Source: Robiginitalea sp. SC105
Lineage (GTDB): Bacteria > Bacteroidota > Bacteroidia > Flavobacteriales > Flavobacteriaceae
Assembly: GCF_014243345.1 (NCBI RefSeq)
Contig: NZ_JACLZF010000001.1
Span: 62,001 to 126,000 of the forward strand
Direction of reading: 5' to 3'
Length of the DNA stretch: 64,000 bases
The stretch's first letter is position 1; the number at the start of each line of letters is the position of its first letter. The position numbers and the translations under genes are program-made. Below the pieces are notes generated by a model that was given only the letters and a program-made list of their open reading frames with translations, had not been told where the DNA came from and ran no database searches. Below, one piece after another: positions 44,062 through 53,213 of the stretch.

Positions 44062-45930
44062 ATGAAAAAACTGGTCCTTTCTTCCCTGATCATCCTGATT
44101 GGGTTAACCTTCATCGGCAGGTTGTCGTACCTGCAGCTGTTCCGGTTTTCCCCCGACCAGATATTTGACGACCCTGCCATCAAGGTGGTATACGATTACC
44201 CGGAACGCGGTTATATCTACGACCGCGACGGGGAATTGCTGGTTGCAAACCAGCCGGCCTACGACGTGATGGTGATCCCCAGGGAAGTGGAACCCCTGGA
44301 CACCCTCGAATTCTGTTCCCTCCTGGGGATAGACCGGGAGCGGTTTGTCTCCCAGCTGAAGAAGGCCCGGGTCTACTCCCCCCGCCTGCCCTCGGTTATG
44401 GTGCCACAGTTGTCCAAGGAAGACTACGCCGGTCTTCAGGAGAAAATGCGCAAATACAAAGGGTTCTATATCGAGAAACGCTCCCTCCGGGATTACAAAA
44501 CCAACGCTGCCGCCAACGTGCTCGGGTATATCAGCGAGGTGAACGAATGGGACCTGAAGAACAACCCGTACTACGAACAGGGCGAGCTGACCGGGCGCAC
44601 GGGGATCGAAAAGCAATACGAGGAAGTACTGCGCGGACGGAAAGGGGTGAAAATGATACAGAAAGACCGGTTCAACCGCGAAATCGGCCCGTATAAAGAT
44701 GGGGCCCTGGATACCATGCCCCAGCCGGGGACCGAAATCCGCATCACCCTGGACAAAACCCTGCAGGAATACGGAGAGCGCCTGATGAATGGGAAGCGGG
44801 GGGGCATCGTCGCCATCGAACCGGAAACCGGGGAAATACTGGCCCTGATCTCGGGCCCGACCTACGACCCGGCCCTGCTTGTGGGGAGGGAGCGTTCCAG
44901 GAACTACAGCACCCTCCACTACGATACCATTTCCAAGCCCACCTGGGACCGGGCCATCCTCGCCCAGCCGTCCCCGGGCTCCCCTTTCAAGACCCTCAAT
45001 GCCCTGGTGGCCCTGCAAGAAGGCGTCATCACCCCGGAAACCAGCTTTCGCTGCTACCACGGCTTCTATGTGGGCAATAAGCTTCGAGGCTGCCACTGCG
45101 GGGGCGGGTTGCGCACCATGAACAGCGGCATCTACAAATCCTGCAACGCCTATTTTGCCGGGACCTTCCGGAAATTCTACGACAGTTACGAAACCACGGA
45201 TGCGGCAATGGACGTTTGGGAAAAACACATGAAGAGTTTCGGCCTCGGGGATTTCCTCGGTTACGACCTGCCCACTGGGGCCAAAGGGCGGGTCCCTGAC
45301 AAGGAATACTACGACCGGGTCTACGGTGACGGCCGCTGGAGCTCGACCTATATCATCTCCAATGCCATTGGCCAGGGCGAGGTGGCGGCCACCCCCATAC
45401 AGCTGGCCAACATGACGGCAGCCATTGCGAACAGGGGCTGGTTCTACACGCCCCACCTGATCAAGCAGATTGGCGGGGATGACATCAGCGATCCAAAATT
45501 CACCCAGAAGCATTACACCACCATCGACCCCCAGCACTTTGACCCGGTCATCCGCGGCATGGCCGATGTCTACGAAAAGGGGACTGCAAAATGGCTGAGC
45601 ATCCCCGGGGTGAAGATCGCCGGGAAAACCGGTACTGTTGAAAATTACACCAAGATCGACGGGGTGCGCACCCAACTTACGGACCATTCCCTTTTTGTGG
45701 CCTTTGCCCCGGTGGACAACCCGAAGATTGCGCTGGCGGTATACATTGAGCACGGCTATTACGGGGCGCGGTACGCCGGACATATTGCCTCCCTGCTGAT
45801 CGAAAAGTACCTCAAGGGCGAGATCACCCGGACCGACCTCGAAAAACGGATGCTCGAAAAAACCCTCGAAAAGGAGTATGCAAAACCGTATAGCGGGGAG
45901 GAATTTGAGATAAACGAATATGTCTGGTAG
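44062..45930 (+). CDS. mrdA: Penicillin-binding protein 2 (elongasome transpeptidase)
   Basis: A 622-residue class B PBP anchored by an N-terminal helix (LVLSSLIILIGLTFIG). A dimerisation/pedestal domain follows, then the transpeptidase domain with active-site motifs S307-P-F-K310, S360-C-N362 and K522-T-G524. It cross-links peptidoglycan during elongation with the glycosyltransferase RodA, whose gene overlaps by 11 nt. The insert CYHGFYVGNKLRGCHCGGG with four cysteines or histidines is seen in Bacteroidota PBP2 and could bind metal (inference). Confidence 0.96.
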   Translation: MKKLVLSSLIILIGLTFIGRLSYLQLFRFSPDQIFDDPAIKVVYDYPERGYIYDRDGELLVANQPAYDVMVIPREVEPLDTLEFCSLLGIDRERFVSQLKKARVYSPRLPSVMVPQLSKEDYAGLQEKMRKYKGFYIEKRSLRDYKTNAAANVLGYISEVNEWDLKNNPYYEQGELTGRTGIEKQYEEVLRGRKGVKMIQKDRFNREIGPYKDGALDTMPQPGTEIRITLDKTLQEYGERLMNGKRGGIVAIEPETGEILALISGPTYDPALLVGRERSRNYSTLHYDTISKPTWDRAILAQPSPGSPFKTLNALVALQEGVITPETSFRCYHGFYVGNKLRGCHCGGGLRTMNSGIYKSCNAYFAGTFRKFYDSYETTDAAMDVWEKHMKSFGLGDFLGYDLPTGAKGRVPDKEYYDRVYGDGRWSSTYIISNAIGQGEVAATPIQLANMTAAIANRGWFYTPHLIKQIGGDDISDPKFTQKHYTTIDPQHFDPVIRGMADVYEKGTAKWLSIPGVKIAGKTGTVENYTKIDGVRTQLTDHSLFVAFAPVDNPKIALAVYIEHGYYGARYAGHIASLLIEKYLKGEITRTDLEKRMLEKTLEKEYAKPYSGEEFEINEYVW

Positions 45931-47203
45931 CAGTGTCCTCAGGAGGGTGGACTGGCTTACGGTATTCCTGTTCCTGACGCTGATCGCCATCGGCTGGGTC
46001 AACATCTATTCCAGCACGTTCAATGAAGAACACAGTTCCATTTTTGACGTCACCCAGCGCTACGGCAAACAACTCGTCTTCATCCTGCTTTCCTTTGGCC
46101 TTATCCCGCTCATCATGGCGCTCGAGGCCAATTTTTACGAGCGATTCTCCAGCGTGTTTTACGTGGGAGCCCTGGCCCTGTTGCTGGGGTTGTTCCTGTT
46201 CGGCAAGAACATCGCCGGGGCGACCTCCTGGTACGACCTGGGCTTTTTCAATTTCCAGCCTTCCGAACTCGCCAAGGCAACTACCGCACTGGCCCTGGCC
46301 AAATACCTCAGTGACATTCAGACCGATATCAAGAGACGGAAGGATCAGCTATATGCGCTGCTGATCATCCTCATCCCGGCCCTGCTCATCATCCCCCAGC
46401 CCGACCCGGGCAGCGCCCTGGTTTTCTTTTCCCTGGTTTTTGTCTTGTTCCGGGAGGGGTTGCCGCTCTGGTACCTGGGGCTTGCGGTTGCGGCCATCCT
46501 GGTGTTTATCTGCACGCTCATGTTCGGTACGGTTTGGGTGGGGATTGGCCTGGCGCTGATGATCATCCTCTTTTTCATGGTCAAAAAACCGACTTACAAA
46601 ATGCCGGTCCTGCCACTGGTGGCCATATATGCGGGAGCCATTATCCTATCGCTTTCCGTGAACTTCGTATTTGAAAACGTATTTGAACAGCGCCACCGCG
46701 ACCGGTTCAGCCTCTGGCTCCGCCTGGAAAAAGACCCCGAAAAACTCGAGCAGATCAGGAAGACCATCGGATACAACACCTACCAGTCGGAAAAGGCGAT
46801 TGAATCGGGCGGGTTTTTCGGCAAGGGATTCCTGGAAGGCACGCGCACCAAGGGAGATTTCGTGCCCGAGCAGGATACGGACTATATCTTCACCACGGTC
46901 GGGGAGGAATGGGGGTTTGTCGGCACGGCGACGGTGGTGATTCTCTTTACCATTTTGCTGTTACGGCTGGTCCACCTCTCCGAGCGCCAGAAAAACCCCT
47001 TCAGCCGGATGTACGGGTACGGGGTAATCTCCATCCTGCTGATCCATTACTTCATCAACATCGGGATGGTAATTGGCGTACTTCCGACCATTGGCATCCC
47101 CCTGCCCTTTTTCAGCTACGGGGGTTCCGGGTTGATCGGCTTCACCATCCTGCTTTTCATCTTCCTCCGCCTGGATGCCAACCGGCTCAAGGAATGGTCC
47201 TAA
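45920..47203 (+). CDS. rodA: Peptidoglycan glycosyltransferase RodA (SEDS family)
   Basis: A 427-residue polytopic membrane protein of the SEDS family with about ten helices. Conserved features are ATSWYDLGFFNFQPSELAKA, LIIPQPDPGSALVFF, EQDTDYIFTTVGEEWGFVG and LPTIGIPLPFFSYGGSGL. It polymerises lipid II with PBP2. It overlaps mrdA by 11 nt at the start. Its last 4 nt overlap the tail of the opposite-strand nuclease gene. Confidence 0.96.
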   Translation: MSGSSVLRRVDWLTVFLFLTLIAIGWVNIYSSTFNEEHSSIFDVTQRYGKQLVFILLSFGLIPLIMALEANFYERFSSVFYVGALALLLGLFLFGKNIAGATSWYDLGFFNFQPSELAKATTALALAKYLSDIQTDIKRRKDQLYALLIILIPALLIIPQPDPGSALVFFSLVFVLFREGLPLWYLGLAVAAILVFICTLMFGTVWVGIGLALMIILFFMVKKPTYKMPVLPLVAIYAGAIILSLSVNFVFENVFEQRHRDRFSLWLRLEKDPEKLEQIRKTIGYNTYQSEKAIESGGFFGKGFLEGTRTKGDFVPEQDTDYIFTTVGEEWGFVGTATVVILFTILLLRLVHLSERQKNPFSRMYGYGVISILLIHYFINIGMVIGVLPTIGIPLPFFSYGGSGLIGFTILLFIFLRLDANRLKEWS

Positions 47204-48018
47204 AAGTGCCAGTCCGCAGATCGTTCCCTGGATTCCAGGCCTTCCTGCACCGATGGGGGCAGCTCCCTGAAAAAATCCAGGCCCGTCACCCCTTCGATGC
47301 TGTCCAGGGAAACCGCAAAGCGTTGCAGGGTCTCCTCCCGGGGCTGGTTGGGCATTAAAAACCCTATGGCCAGGGGGCCTGCATCCCCTTCCCGGATCAC
47401 CACCTTGTAAAAATAGGCAGGCACGGTAACCTGTTCTTCGCCTATGGCCGGCAGGCCCGGGCCCAGTACCCCGCCGGTGATAACGAAAACCCGGCCGTAT
47501 CGCCTGCACCACCGCCTCACCTGCATTTCCAGTTCGTTCCAGATACCCGCATTGAAACCGGGGTCCTGCGGGCTCACATTGCTGGTGTAAAACGTCTGGT
47601 TGTAGGCGGTGAGCGAAAAACGCCGGTCCCCGGCCGGGCACAAATGCCCGCGATCGTATCCCGATCCCCGGTAATTCCGCCAGTCGGCAGAAAAGGTGCT
47701 AACCTCCGGGTCTTCGATGTAATAGGGCCGTTCCCGGTCGTCCCGGGTCAGTTGGGCGGGATCGAGCACATAGGCTACCCAGGCCGCCTGTTCGTGGGCC
47801 TCGGCGTATTCGAGTTGGTAAAAGGCGTGGCGTACCCTTTCCCCCCCGAATCCTGCCGGCAACCAGGGCTCCGGAAAGGCCGTAACGGGGTGGTCTTCCC
47901 CGGGGATTTCGTAGCTTTTGGGATCGTGGAAGTTTTCAAACCACCAGAAGCCCACGATGCAGAGTGCCATCAGGGCGCCGTAAATCAGCTTGTTTTTTTG
48001 CCGGCGCGTCCATGCCAT
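47200..48018 (-). CDS. Membrane-anchored DNA/RNA non-specific endonuclease (NUC1 type)
   Basis: A 272-residue protein with an N-terminal membrane anchor (LIYGALMALCIVGFWWFENF) and a His-Me finger nuclease domain. The signature DRGHLCPAGDRR (about residues 128-139) holds the catalytic His, and NVSPQDPGFNAGIWNELEMQVRRW carries the metal-binding Asn. The domain probably faces the periplasm and digests nucleic acid non-specifically, perhaps for nutrient use. An exact -7 box ends only 4 nt before the ATG, so the mRNA may be leaderless. Confidence 0.88.
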   Translation of the reverse strand: MAWTRRQKNKLIYGALMALCIVGFWWFENFHDPKSYEIPGEDHPVTAFPEPWLPAGFGGERVRHAFYQLEYAEAHEQAAWVAYVLDPAQLTRDDRERPYYIEDPEVSTFSADWRNYRGSGYDRGHLCPAGDRRFSLTAYNQTFYTSNVSPQDPGFNAGIWNELEMQVRRWCRRYGRVFVITGGVLGPGLPAIGEEQVTVPAYFYKVVIREGDAGPLAIGFLMPNQPREETLQRFAVSLDSIEGVTGLDFFRELPPSVQEGLESRERSADWHF

Positions 48019-48022
48019 GAGC

Positions 48023-48030
48023 CAAATTTA
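48023..48030 (-). promoter_or_regulatory. -7 promoter box directly before the nuclease gene
   Basis: TAAATTTG on the minus strand, exact TAnnTTTG match, with its last base 4 nt from the ATG at 48018. Transcription would begin at or within the start codon region. Confidence 0.45.
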
Positions 48031-48147
48031 GGGTATTTTACAGGTGGAGGCGGACCGGCCGTAAGTTATTCGGGCCAAATGCGACCAAATGCGGCGGTCA
48101 CCCGCTGTGGAAAGAAAAATATGCTGGCCGGTTTCAGTCCGGGGCAT

Positions 48148-48155
48148 TAATTTTG
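48148..48155 (+). promoter_or_regulatory. -7 promoter box of msrBA
   Basis: TAATTTTG, exact TAnnTTTG match, 61 nt upstream of the msrB ATG. Confidence 0.5.
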
Positions 48156-48216
48156 TCCATAGGGCGGGAAGGGGTATCCCCCTTCAGGCCCATAAAAAAT
48201 TGCTAAAATCCATATC

Positions 48217-48681
48217 ATGCCAATCACCTGGAAAGACATCATGCACTACGCAACCAAAGGCAACCCCGAACCCGACCGCAAGGTTGAGAAAACGGATGCC
48301 CAGTGGCGGGAACAACTGAGCCCGGAGCAGTACCGGATCACCCGGGCCCACGGGACCGAGTCCCCCCATTCCGGAGCCCTTTGCACTGCCCATGACCCGG
48401 GCGTCTACAACTGCGTATGTTGCGATACGCCCCTCTTTGACTCCACCATCAAATTCGAATCGGGAACCGGCTGGCCCAGCTTTACCCAGCCCATAGCGGA
48501 AAATGCGATCAAATACATCCGGGACACTTCATTTGGAATGGTCCGCGTAGAGACCCGCTGCAATACCTGTGACGCCCACCTCGGACATGTCTTCCCGGAC
48601 GGTCCGCCACCCTCCGGCCTGCGCTATTGCATCAACTCCCTGGCCCTGGAACTGGAAAAAACCCCCACCGATGCAGACTGA
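48217..48681 (+). CDS. msrB: Peptide methionine-(R)-S-oxide reductase MsrB
   Basis: A 154-residue enzyme that reduces methionine-R-sulfoxide in proteins. The catalytic Cys138 lies in RYCINS. Zinc-binding cysteines are C66/C69 (NCVCCD) and C115/C118 ([10 protein letters not shown]). No signal peptide, so cytosolic. It is translationally coupled to msrA (11-nt overlap). The first 25 residues are variable; ATG 48241 is an alternative start. Confidence 0.95.
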   Translation: MPITWKDIMHYATKGNPEPDRKVEKTDAQWREQLSPEQYRITRAHGTESPHSGALCTAHDPGVYNCVCCDTPLFDSTIKFESGTGWPSFTQPIAENAIKYIRDTSFGMVRVETRCNTCDAHLGHVFPDGPPPSGLRYCINSLALELEKTPTDAD

Positions 48682-49219
48682 GGCATTGGAGGAAGCGACC
48701 CTGGGCGCAGGTTGTTTCTGGTGTATCGAAGCGGTACTGCAGGAACTCGACGGGGTGGAATCGGTGGTATCCGGATACAGTGGCGGCAGGGTACCGGGAC
48801 ATCCCACCTATCGGGAGGTTTGTTCCGGCCTGACCGGCCATGCGGAAGTGGTTCGGGTCCGGTTCAACCCGGAACGGATTTCGTTCCGGGACCTGCTAGT
48901 GGTTTTCCTGAGCACCCACGACCCAACGACCCTCAACCGCCAGGGTGCGGACCGGGGTACCCAGTACCGTTCCGTCATTTTCCACCACAACAAAGAGCAG
49001 GAAAAGACCGCCCGCGGGGTCATTGAGGAGATGCAGCCTTATTTTCCGGAACGGATCGTGACCGAGGTTTCCCCCCTGTCCAATTTCTACGAGGCCGACC
49101 CGGAACACCAGGAGTTCTATCGCCGAAACCCAGGGATGGGGTACTGCCGCGTGGTTATCGACCCGAAGCTCCGGAAACTTCGGGAATTGTTTGCCGACCG
49201 CCTTAAAAAGCATGTATAG
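48671..49219 (+). CDS. msrA: Peptide methionine-(S)-S-oxide reductase MsrA
   Basis: A 182-residue enzyme for methionine-S-sulfoxide with the active-site motif GCFWC (catalytic Cys15) and the conserved blocks [28 protein letters not shown] and NFYEAD-EHQ. The start at 48671 overlaps the msrB end by 11 nt and begins directly before the catalytic domain; longer in-frame extensions only read through msrB. Together the pair repairs both stereoisomers. Confidence 0.96.
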   Translation: MQTEALEEATLGAGCFWCIEAVLQELDGVESVVSGYSGGRVPGHPTYREVCSGLTGHAEVVRVRFNPERISFRDLLVVFLSTHDPTTLNRQGADRGTQYRSVIFHHNKEQEKTARGVIEEMQPYFPERIVTEVSPLSNFYEADPEHQEFYRRNPGMGYCRVVIDPKLRKLRELFADRLKKHV

Positions 49220-49298
49220 GGGACCGGAGAAACCCGGATGCGTCCTGCCCAGAGGTGTTAAAACCCGCGCCATTTCCAGCTAAAATCACCCGAATAAA

Positions 49299-49327
49299 AA
49301 AGCCCCGGCGCTGTGCGCCGGGGCTTT
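49299..49327. terminator. Bidirectional terminator between msrA and the Prc-type protease
   Basis: A perfect 13-bp stem (49299-49311 with 49315-49327) with a 3-nt loop between two convergent genes. The minus-strand side is followed by five T; the plus side by TTTAAATTT. Confidence 0.88.
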
Positions 49328-49346
49328 AAATTTCCTGTCCGGATGA

Positions 49347-51470
49347 TCAGTCGTTCAGGCGACTGGCCAGTTTATCTTTCTTGAAGTTGTTCAGCTTGAG
49401 GTCTTCCAGAACATTGATGGCCTCTTCCACATACACGTCTTTGGCCAGGTTCTGGTGCCAGCGGTCGCGCTTTTCACGAAGTACCGAATCCTGGGTAAAG
49501 AGCTCTTGCTCGTATTTCAACGAACTGAAGGTGAGTTTGGAATCGTAGTTCATCTTGTTTCGGAAATACTGGGACCGCTCCTTGTTCTCCTTTTCCCGGA
49601 TGCGGTACTCCTCGTAGCTGAGCGGTACCCGGGTTTCGTCCTGTTGTTCTTTGAGCCAGCGGGCGTTTTCCTCGATCAGGGAAATTTGCGGATGGTCCTT
49701 CATGCGGGCACTTGAACGCGCAATGGTGGCCTCATAATCGATGTATCCGTCCCAGGGCTCGTAAACCGCCGGGCTGATCTTATCCCATTTCAGCGGATTT
49801 TGCTGATCGCGCTCGCCCAGGTCGATATAGCTGTAACGGTCCGGGACCACCACATCGCTCTTCACACCTTCCAACTGGGTGGAACCCCCGTTGATCCGGT
49901 AGAATTTCTGGGTGGTGAGCTTGATAGCCCCCAGGTCCCCATGTTCGTTGCTCCTGACAATATTTTCCAGGGGGATGACATTCTGCACCGTCCCTTTTCC
50001 GAAAGTCTGCTCGCTGCCAATGACCACGGCGCGTTTGTAATCCTGCATGGCCGCCGCGAGGATCTCCGAGGCGGAGGCAGACAATTCATTGACCAGGATG
50101 ACCAGCGGGCCGTCCCACTGAATGCGCTCGTCCCGGTCTTCGTAGATTTCCTTGTCCCTGGCGGAGGAACGCACCTGAACCACAGGCCCGTCCTTGATGA
50201 AGAGCCCGGCCATCTCAACCACGGTCTTCAGGGACCCGCCCCCGTTGTCACGGAGGTCCAGCACCAGGCCTTCCACGCCTTCTTCCTTAAGCCTTTCGAT
50301 CTCCCTGGCCACATCAGTTGCAGCATTGCGCTCGTTGTAGTCGTCGAAATCCACATAGAATTTCGGCAGGTTGATCAGACCGTATTTCCGGTCGTTCTTA
50401 ATGACGGTCGAGGACTTGGCAAAGGATTCCTCCAGTTCCACCACATCCCGCACCAGTGTAATTTCTTCAACGGTGCCGTCTACCTTGCGCACGGTCAGCA
50501 CCACTTCGGTCCCCTTGGGGCCCTTGATCAGCTTGATTGCATCGTCCAGGCGCATCCCCACGATATTCACCGGGGGTTCGTCCTTCTGGCCAACCTTCAG
50601 GATCTCATCCCCCACTTCGAGGCGCTGGTCCCTCCAGACCGGGCCTCCGGAAATGATCTCCACGATTTTGGCGCCTTCCGGTTTCTGCTGCAGGCGGGCA
50701 CCGATACCTTCGAATTTTCCGGACATACTCACATCAAAGCGCTCCTTGTCTTCCGGGGCGAAGTAATAGGTGTGCGGGTCAAACTCATCCACGATGGTGT
50801 TCAGGTACTGTACAAACCAGTCCTTCCGTTCCAGCTCTTCCACAAAGTCAAAATACTCGTCCAGCATCTGCCGGGTCGATTCCCGGGCGGCCAGCTCCGC
50901 CTCGGCCGGGGTAAGGGGCTCCTCGGCTTCTTCTTCGCTATTGCTCAGGCTGATCTTGGAATCGTAGGTGCCGATGGCGGCGTATTTGAGTTGCTTCCTC
51001 CAGCGCTCGCGCAGTTCCTCGTCGGACGCGGCATACCCCTGTTTTTCGTAGTCGATCTCGATGGACTCGTCCACTGAGAAATCAAAGGGCTGATCCAGCA
51101 GTTGGCCGTACATATTGCGGGCGTCCTGCATACGTTCCATCAGGCGTCCGTACACCAGGTTGAAAAAGCTGATATCCGTATTCTTGATCTGGTCGTCGAT
51201 CTGGAATTTGTACTGTTCAAATTCCTCCATATCCGATTGCAGGAAATAGCGTTTGGTGGGGTCGAGGACGTCTATAAAATCCTCATAGACGCTTACCGAG
51301 AAATCGTCATTGATATTTTTGGGTTCGTAGTGCCCCTTTTCCAGCACATAGGTAATCAGATCGAGGAGCAATTTGTCCTTGTCGTCGGATTCGAAAGATT
51401 TGTTGGTAAAGCTGCAGGAGGCCACAGCAATCAGGGGAACTAAGAAGGCAAGCAGAAAATTCCTTTTCAT
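49347..51470 (-). CDS. prc: Carboxy-terminal (tail-specific) processing protease, Prc type
   Basis: A 707-residue S41A protease. The N-terminus is a lipoprotein signal (FLVPLIAVASCSF). An N-terminal helical domain is followed by a PDZ domain (about residues 235-325, GIGARLQQKPEGAKIVEIISGGPVW), the catalytic domain with Ser in NELSASASEILAAA (about 467) and Lys in TFGKGTVQN (about 490), and a C-terminal helical DUF3340-like region. It degrades or trims periplasmic proteins. ATG 51470 (MKRNFLL) was preferred over ATG 51479. A near-consensus -7 box is at 51541-51548. Confidence 0.94.
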   Translation of the reverse strand: MKRNFLLAFLVPLIAVASCSFTNKSFESDDKDKLLLDLITYVLEKGHYEPKNINDDFSVSVYEDFIDVLDPTKRYFLQSDMEEFEQYKFQIDDQIKNTDISFFNLVYGRLMERMQDARNMYGQLLDQPFDFSVDESIEIDYEKQGYAASDEELRERWRKQLKYAAIGTYDSKISLSNSEEEAEEPLTPAEAELAARESTRQMLDEYFDFVEELERKDWFVQYLNTIVDEFDPHTYYFAPEDKERFDVSMSGKFEGIGARLQQKPEGAKIVEIISGGPVWRDQRLEVGDEILKVGQKDEPPVNIVGMRLDDAIKLIKGPKGTEVVLTVRKVDGTVEEITLVRDVVELEESFAKSSTVIKNDRKYGLINLPKFYVDFDDYNERNAATDVAREIERLKEEGVEGLVLDLRDNGGGSLKTVVEMAGLFIKDGPVVQVRSSARDKEIYEDRDERIQWDGPLVILVNELSASASEILAAAMQDYKRAVVIGSEQTFGKGTVQNVIPLENIVRSNEHGDLGAIKLTTQKFYRINGGSTQLEGVKSDVVVPDRYSYIDLGERDQQNPLKWDKISPAVYEPWDGYIDYEATIARSSARMKDHPQISLIEENARWLKEQQDETRVPLSYEEYRIREKENKERSQYFRNKMNYDSKLTFSSLKYEQELFTQDSVLREKRDRWHQNLAKDVYVEEAINVLEDLKLNNFKKDKLASRLND

Positions 51471-51540
51471 GTATGTCATTTTTAGCGGGGAAAATTGCGG
51501 ATTAGCGCGCCAGTCCCCGTTAATTCGGTCATTGAACTCC

Positions 51541-51548
51541 CTAAGATA
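51541..51548 (-). promoter_or_regulatory. -7-like box of the prc gene
   Basis: TATCTTAG on the minus strand, one mismatch to TAnnTTTG, 70 nt upstream of ATG 51470. Confidence 0.35.
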
Positions 51549-51629
51549 CAGAAAAAACCATGCCAGTTTGGGTGGCTGCCGCTAATTTTTTGTTAATCCG
51601 GGATTTCGGAGTTCTATGTTTGAAAAACG

Positions 51630-51637
51630 TATTTTTG
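51630..51637 (+). promoter_or_regulatory. -7 promoter box of the small gene before lpxB
   Basis: TATTTTTG, exact TAnnTTTG match. Transcription would start near 51644, 80 nt before ATG 51724. Confidence 0.55.
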
Positions 51638-51723
51638 CGTGATAAAGTATAGTTATTGGGGAAACCCGTTGAAAACGGTCCCGCCACCCATCCATCAATA
51701 ACGCGAACGCAACTGAAAACGCA

Positions 51724-52008
51724 ATGGACAAACGCAAGGAAACAGCTATCGGCTTTATCGTGGGAATCATCGCCAACGCCATCGGGGTACTCCTGTATAT
51801 CCTGCTTTTCTCTGACATGGGAATTGCGGATGCCTACCTGGCCGCGGTGGAACAGGGCCACGTGGGCAGCCTGCTGGCTCTGGGGGCCATCCTGAACCTC
51901 GCTGCGTTCTTTGGTTTCCTCCGCCTCCGAAGGGATTACCGGGCACGGGGGGTCCTCATGGCAACTGTAATCACGGCCCTGGTTATCCTCTACTACAAAA
52001 TCTCCTGA
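51724..52008 (+). CDS. Small three-helix membrane protein before lpxB
   Basis: A 94-residue protein with three hydrophobic helices: IGFIVGIIANAIGVLLYILLF, LLALGAILNLAAFFGFL and GVLMATVITALVILYY. There is one base between its stop and the GTG start of lpxB, so it is surely co-transcribed and possibly translationally coupled. No family is recognised. A role in the envelope is plausible from context only. Confidence 0.75.
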   Translation: MDKRKETAIGFIVGIIANAIGVLLYILLFSDMGIADAYLAAVEQGHVGSLLALGAILNLAAFFGFLRLRRDYRARGVLMATVITALVILYYKIS

Positions 52009-52009
52009 G

Positions 52010-53131
52010 GTGAAATACTATATCATTGCCGGCGAAGCTTCCGGGGACCTGCACGGTTCCAACCTGATCCGTGCCCTGCGCAGGCAGGACCCCGGGGCGG
52101 ATATCCGTTGCTGGGGGGGAGACCGCATGCAACAGGCCGGCGGTAAGCTGGTAAAGCACTACCGGGAAATGTCCTTTATGGGTTTCCTGGAAGTGGTGCG
52201 CCACCTGCCCGCGATTTTCCGGAACATCGCCTTCTGCAAGAAAGACATCGCCGCATTCAAACCCGACGCCCTTATCTTTATCGATTTTTCCGGCTTTAAC
52301 CTGCGCATTGCCCGGTGGGCCAGGAAAAACGGGTACCACACCCATTACTATATCTCCCCGCAGGTATGGGCGTCCAGGGAAGGACGCGTCAAAAAAATCC
52401 GGCGGGATATCGACCACATGTACGTAATCCTGCCATTCGAAAAGGCGTTTTATGAAGAAAAGCACGGGGTGCCCGTTCATTTTGTGGGACACCCGCTGAT
52501 CGATGCCATGGAGGGCCTGCCCGAAGCCGACCCAGAAGGCTTCAGGAACCGGAACCAACTGGATCCGGATTTACCCCTGATTGCCCTGCTCCCGGGCAGC
52601 CGCCCCCAGGAAATCGAAAAAATCCTGCCGGTGATGATGGCGGTGGTCCCGAAATTCCCGGACTACCAGTTTGTCATTGCCGGTGCCCCCAGCCTGGATG
52701 CCGACCGCTACCTCCCCCACCTGAATAATCCCAGGGTTTCCATCATATGGGACCAGACCTACCCCCTGCTGCAGAATGCCCGGGCAGCCCTGGTGACCAG
52801 CGGCACGGCCACCCTGGAGACCGCCCTGCTCAAGGTGCCCCAGGTGGTGTGTTACAAGGGGGGGTGGGTGTCCTACCAGATTGCCAGGCGCCTGATCCGC
52901 CTGGATTTTATTTCACTGGTCAACCTGATCATGGGTCGGGAAGTGGTGCCGGAACTCATTCAGGATCGGTTGAATCCCGAAGAAGTAATTGCAGCTTTAA
53001 GGCCGCTCCTCTCCGGCCCCGGCCGCGCCAGGCAGCTGGAAGCCTATGAGGAACTGAGGTCACGTTTGGGGGGCACAGGGGCCAGCTCTTCCGCTGCCGG
53101 ACTGATCGTGAATTTCAGTAAACAGGGCTAA
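52010..53131 (+). CDS. lpxB: Lipid-A-disaccharide synthase LpxB
   Basis: A 373-residue family GT19 glycosyltransferase that joins UDP-2,3-diacylglucosamine and lipid X in lipid A synthesis. Hallmarks: YYIIAGEASGDLHGSNLI, MGFLEV, FIDFSGFNLRIAR, YYISPQVWASREGRVKKI, HFVGHPL, LLPGSRPQEI and TSGTATLETALLKVPQVV. It starts with GTG 52010, one base after the upstream gene. Peripheral inner-membrane enzyme. Confidence 0.97.
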   Translation: MKYYIIAGEASGDLHGSNLIRALRRQDPGADIRCWGGDRMQQAGGKLVKHYREMSFMGFLEVVRHLPAIFRNIAFCKKDIAAFKPDALIFIDFSGFNLRIARWARKNGYHTHYYISPQVWASREGRVKKIRRDIDHMYVILPFEKAFYEEKHGVPVHFVGHPLIDAMEGLPEADPEGFRNRNQLDPDLPLIALLPGSRPQEIEKILPVMMAVVPKFPDYQFVIAGAPSLDADRYLPHLNNPRVSIIWDQTYPLLQNARAALVTSGTATLETALLKVPQVVCYKGGWVSYQIARRLIRLDFISLVNLIMGREVVPELIQDRLNPEEVIAALRPLLSGPGRARQLEAYEELRSRLGGTGASSSAAGLIVNFSKQG

Positions 53132-53180
53132 TTTTATAGGGGATTGAACCGGTTTCCGGCAAGCATTCCGGGGTTTTCCA

Positions 53181-53188
53181 TAATTTAG
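53181..53188 (+). promoter_or_regulatory. -7-like box before the NlpC/P60 gene
   Basis: TAATTTAG differs from TAnnTTTG at one position and lies 25 nt upstream of ATG 53214. Confidence 0.35.
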
Positions 53189-53213
53189 TAGCAGCAAACA
53201 GCGTTATTTCCGC

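Noticed and set aside
44104-46005. Open frame of 633 codons opposite mrdA
   Set aside because: It is antisense to a PBP2 with all active-site motifs; no recognisable domain or promoter.
48569-48670. N-terminal extension of MsrA from an ATG at 48569
   Set aside because: This stretch is the msrB coding region in another frame; the MsrA domain begins right after ATG 48671.
51487-51527. Inverted repeat CGGGGA/TCCCCG upstream of the prc gene
   Set aside because: Only 6 bp with a long spacer; could be chance in GC-rich sequence.
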